From Tubiluchus corallicola (lineage: Eukaryota; Priapulida; Priapulimorpha; Priapulimorphida; Tubiluchidae), in assembly GCA_030141605.1 (NCBI GenBank), contig JAQGDQ010000142.1, positions 186,001 through 250,000 of the forward strand: DNA of 64,000 nt. The letters run 5' to 3'. The position numbers were made by a program, and so were the translations under genes. Shown one piece after another: positions 60,401 to 64,000 of the stretch; position 1 is the first letter of the stretch; each line of letters opens with the position of its first letter. The notes beneath the pieces are model-generated. The model was not told the origin of the DNA, made no database searches, and worked only from the letters and a program-made list of their open reading frames with translations.

Positions 60401-60668
60401 TTGCTCTGCTATCAGTGTTCAGTGCAACAGTTTACAAATGCTGCACGTTACACAGTGTTCCTAAGCTGTAATGATAATATAAGACGACAATAATGCAACT
60501 ATAATATTGATTTGCTTCCAATTGCATCCTTGTTTCCAAGCTAGATCATTTATATGGGGTATTTTTATCAGTCAATAATATGTAAGCTTTCCACGCATTA
60601 TTGCTAGCTTTGGGGCTTGTCAATACCATTCCAGTGCGTAGATTGCGACGTACTTCAAAGTTGGTGAC

Positions 60669-60792
60669 CGTTGTTGTTGTTGTTGTTGTTGTTGTGGTGG
60701 TGGTGGTGGTGGTGCTGGTGGTGGTGGTGGTGCTGGTGGTGGTGGTGTTGGTGTTGGTGATGGTGGTGTTGGTGGTTTGTTGCTGCTGCTGT
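60669..60792. repeat. TTG/GTG trinucleotide tract
   Basis: (TTG)n grading into (GTG)n with GCT and GAT interruptions, then CTG. Poly-Val and poly-Thr frames are artefacts. Confidence 0.92.
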
Positions 60793-61126
60793 TCGAAAAA
60801 TCGGGTAGCTGAGTCAGGTATAAACGTCAAGTAAAATGTAAAATCGATTAGTCAGTCGCTAGGTTAGTATTTCATTATTCATGAACCGTTTTGTTTATTA
60901 CTTCTAGTTTATCACAGTTCTGTATCTAAAATCGAACACAACAGTCTCACGAAAAATTCACGAAAATTCAGTGGTTTCGAGTGGCTATATAATCCTCGAT
61001 TGCATCTTCTAATGATACTGCCAATACTTGTAGTGCAGTTAAAATACCACAGTATTTTACTAAAATAAGACACTAAAAACTAACCAAACCCCACAAAAGA
61101 ATTTTGCGCATAAACTCACAACAACA

Positions 61127-61650
61127 ACAACAACCCACGCCACACCACACCAACCTGCCACACTACTCAAAATACACCACACTATTCCTCCCGCATCATA
61201 CCGCAACACAACACCACACCATACCACAACACGACACCACCCACACCATAGCACACCACCCACTCAACACACCACACAACCACCCACCACCCCATTCACA
61301 CCACACCACCCACACTACATCACACCAGACCAACCCACCGCCCCACTCACAGCACACTACCCACACCACACCACACTATACCACAACACCACACTTCCCA
61401 CAACAAACCATACCCACCACACTACACCAACACAACCCACACCACACTGCCTACACTCTACCATCCCACCAGATCACCCACACCACATCACCCACACCAT
61501 ACCACTCAGACCTCACTAAACCACACCCACCACACCACCCACACCACTCCACCAACCCACTCACAACCTATTACCCCACTACACCATCCACAGCGCAACA
61601 CCCACTGCACAACACCACCATCACACCACACAATACCCATCACATCACAC
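61127..61650. repeat. ACCAC-type satellite-like tract
   Basis: About 520 bp made almost only of A and C with scattered T, built from CACCA, CACAC and CCCAC words. A 183-codon His/Thr/Pro-rich frame on the plus strand is a by-product. It is followed by a short GAT tract at about 61657-61700. Confidence 0.9.
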
Positions 61651-61899
61651 GGTGATCATGATGTTTATGGCAATGATGATGATGACGCCAACGATGATGA
61701 CACCTACAGCACCAGCACCAACAATACAATCACAGCGAAACCATTCAGAACATTTTTTCACAATGTCGAAACTGCGTGCTATAATAAATGCTCTTAGTCT
61801 GCCTACCTGTGATCAATAATGCACGGACATTCTACATAGTTTTGTTTGCTGCTTCCCAGATGATAATAGGCTAACACAACTTACTTAAATGTAAAATCT

Positions 61900-62590
61900 A
61901 CAACACAATAGATCGGCGGGTGACAATGCCTGGAACAGCCGCAAAATTTCTAAAACTCAAAAACAATGGACATTCCAAATAGCGTGCAGCACAAGGGGCT
62001 AAAAAAGAACCTCGAAAATACACCGCTCCTGTTTCGTATAGTGGACATCTCTCCTAGCGAAGCCTTCAGCATTTTGTAGATCGTTTCGTCTTCTTTATGC
62101 GAATGTATTTTTTTACCCTCGTGCCCAAACGGTTGCACAAATTGAGTTTTTCTAGAGGCTGTTTAAGCAGTTTTCAGCAAAATTTGCCCAGTTGTGTCCG
62201 GGAAAATGCCCGTAGCGGGCATTGGTGGCCTTCCAGTGAAATCTAAATATGACTACACCCACCGTTGAATGGGCTATTCAATCGCTACAGCACCACCCGC
62301 GGCCCATTCCGGATCTCTAGAAATAAGAGGCATAAGCTTTGCAAAAAATGGGCAAAAAATGGTCATTTTTGGAGGTTTTTCGGCCTCCGTTCCTCACGGT
62401 AGGCCCGGTTCGAAAAATGAGCCCCCAGGTTCGAACCCTTGGGTGGAGACCTTTCATGTGACGTATAGATTGTCGAGAATGATGCCGTCGTCGGAGCTGT
62501 AGCTTCGTCGGTTATATATCTATACCAGCGATACGGCAGCCGAGAAAAAGAAGAAAAGAACTGCGGCCTTTCAATCGGCCACATTGAGCT
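61900..62590. other. GC-richer segment of unknown nature
   Basis: Base composition is visibly less AT-rich than its surroundings. It contains a GGTTCGAACCC pol III B-box-like word (62428-62438), a TTCGGCCTCCG stretch, and short open frames on both strands, including 37 codons from ATG at about 61970 ending at TAG. None has recognisable similarity. A mobile element fragment is the simplest guess. Confidence 0.35.
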
Positions 62591-62660
62591 ATATTCGGAT
62601 GAAAGTTAAAAAACAAAAGAAGTACAAAGAATGATTACTGATTAAATTTTGTAATGTTAA

Positions 62661-62746
62661 CAGAAAATATCACACTTAAAAGGATACAGTCGTATATATA
62701 TATATATATATATACGACTGTATCCTTTTAAGTGTGATATTTTCTG
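62661..62746. repeat. 86-bp near-perfect palindrome
   Basis: CAGAAAATATCACACTTAAA, then AGGATACAGTCG, reads into a TA-repeat centre and returns as the exact inverted complement. Arms are 43 nt each, extended a few bases outward with one mismatch. It could extrude as a cruciform, or be a foldback insertion. Confidence 0.95.
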
Positions 62747-62979
62747 CTAATATATATGGATAGACATGCAGGTATTAACTGAAAAGAAGAAGAGAAACCC
62801 AACTGCCCAGTTGTCCTCTCTAGAAACGTCCCTCTCCTCAAACGTATACCCGATTGTTTCCCTAGCCTTTAACAGCTTTATTGGTTGTACACACTATGGT
62901 TTAAATCACAAAAGGTAGATTTACAAAAAGTTTTTAACACGAATTTTGCCAAATTGAACACCAAATGCAGCATATGTCT

Positions 62980-63295
62980 GGGAACCAAAAATATCCAGGA
63001 GTCCAAAAATCTCGGGGCTTAAATATCCAGGGCCCAAAATGCCTGAGGCCCAAGTTGTCTAGGGCCCAAATTGTCTGGGGCCTAACCTGTCTGTGAAAAA
63101 AATATCCTGGGGTCGAAATTGTCTGGGGCCTAAATGTCTGCAGTCCAAATATCTCGTGGCCTCAAAAACCGGTGCCCAAAAGTCAGAACATAAATCTGGG
63201 GTCCAAATATCAAGGAATGTCTGGGTTCAAATATCCAAAGTCCAATTGTCTGAGGCCCAAACGTCTAGGACTCAAGCATCCGTAAACCAAAGTTA
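62980..63295. repeat. Degenerate tandem repeat, about 18-bp unit
   Basis: About 17 units with the consensus GGGGCCCAAAT.GTCTG or GGGTCCAAATATC. Units vary greatly but the alternation of GGCCCAAA and TGTCT/TATC words is regular. Plus-strand frames through it are not credible genes. Confidence 0.8.
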
Positions 63296-64000
63296 AAAAT
63301 GCAATACATGCAGGTGAAAACTTTCACATTATTTTCCGACAAAACTTTAATAAAATCAGACATGACATTGTTCAATTGATTTTAGAAAACCAGATGTCCT
63401 ATCGAAACAACTCGGTTTTTTCAAATATATTTTCTGATAATTTTATTAAAACATTCTGAGCACTCATCATTACTGTGTGAATATAATAAATGCATTTAAA
63501 ATATAGCACTAAAGTATGCTTTGATTTGCGGAAAAATGCTAATAAAATAGTAAATTTGCGAGGCGGCGGTATTTAATAATAGCGAAATTAAACAATTTTG
63601 CTAAATATCTGAAGGGAAGGGTGTCACTCTGTTGAAGCTTCTATTTGCATTTAAATGGCCTTTAATGTTAGTGAAGATGAAATGCGAATAATTTCGAATA
63701 ATCAAAAGAAAGTTTAAATCAGTAGATAAACAGATTGCACGGTTAGTTACAGCACTGATTGTTCAGATGTAAAAGGAAGATAAATTTAAGGAATAAAACA
63801 AGAGAGATCAGTGTTGATAAAAGGTTGCTCGGAGTGGCAAGTGTTGATTTAGGGGAGAACTTGTTGCACCACGTGTCCAACACTGCAAATATGAACAGGA
63901 TCTGGTGAAGACACACGCACAATATGGTTGATCGGGACTTAATACATAAATGTCTGACTTCCGGAAAACACTCCAACCATTAGGCGAAAAGAGAGAATGT
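63296..64000. other. AT-rich right edge, nothing recognised
   Basis: No exon, repeat or RNA gene that I can support in the last 700 bases. Confidence 0.4.

Noticed and set aside
61104-61655. 183-codon His/Thr/Pro-rich frame
   Set aside because: Lies over the ACCAC satellite-like tract; open because the repeat lacks stop codons.
62428-62438. tRNA gene at a B-box word
   Set aside because: The T-stem is mismatched and no cloverleaf forms around it; retained only as a possible SINE trace.

Overview
The window is AT-rich, intron-rich animal DNA. Short coding exons with GT-AG borders are separated by introns of roughly 0.3-11 kb, and there are many microsatellites, foldback elements and a retrotransposon remnant. 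The domain content (a PLEKHG5-type RhoGEF, and secreted proteins combining calcium-binding EGF modules with a type-2 chitin-binding module) points to an invertebrate metazoan, perhaps a lophotrochozoan; the lineage is inference. There are no bacterial-type genes, rRNA, CRISPR arrays or convincing tRNA genes. All three protein genes recognised lie on the + strand.

Region 1 (about 3.1-26.4 kb) is a PLEKHG5 (Syx) orthologue, a RhoA-type guanine nucleotide exchange factor. Fourteen coding exons can be placed by splice sites, phase and similarity to the vertebrate protein. They encode a Ser-rich N-terminal part, a DH domain, a PH domain and a long disordered Ser/Arg-rich tail. The extreme N-terminus (in vertebrates a Ras-binding-like region) is not visible and may lie upstream. 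The apparent stop at 24483 overlaps a perfect splice donor. Splicing to 25040 adds two codons and a stop, giving a C-terminus S-D-V, a class I PDZ ligand like the S-E-V of human PLEKHG5.

Region 2 (26.4-32.4 kb) is intergenic, with two diverged copies of an unnamed repeat in inverted orientation.

Region 3 (32.4-51.4 kb) holds two tandem paralogous genes for secreted proteins. Gene A (32403-39850, 593 aa predicted) has a signal peptide, two calcium-binding EGF modules, a 312-residue low-complexity exon with nine in-register 11-residue repeats, a third EGF and a CBM14-like module. Gene B (45298-51351, 267 aa predicted) has a signal peptide, three nearly identical EGF exons and the same CBM14-like module. 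Both end in a 108-nt exon with matching cysteines, and both split the CBM14 module by a phase-0 intron. They look like extracellular matrix or cuticle proteins that could bind chitin; that role is inference.

Region 4 (51.4-64 kb) has no recognised gene. It holds a decayed non-LTR retrotransposon 3' end (57.7-58.2 kb), a dense microsatellite block (59.9-61.7 kb), a GC-richer unknown segment (61.9-62.6 kb), a near-perfect 86-bp palindrome (62.66 kb) and an 18-bp degenerate tandem repeat (63.0-63.3 kb).
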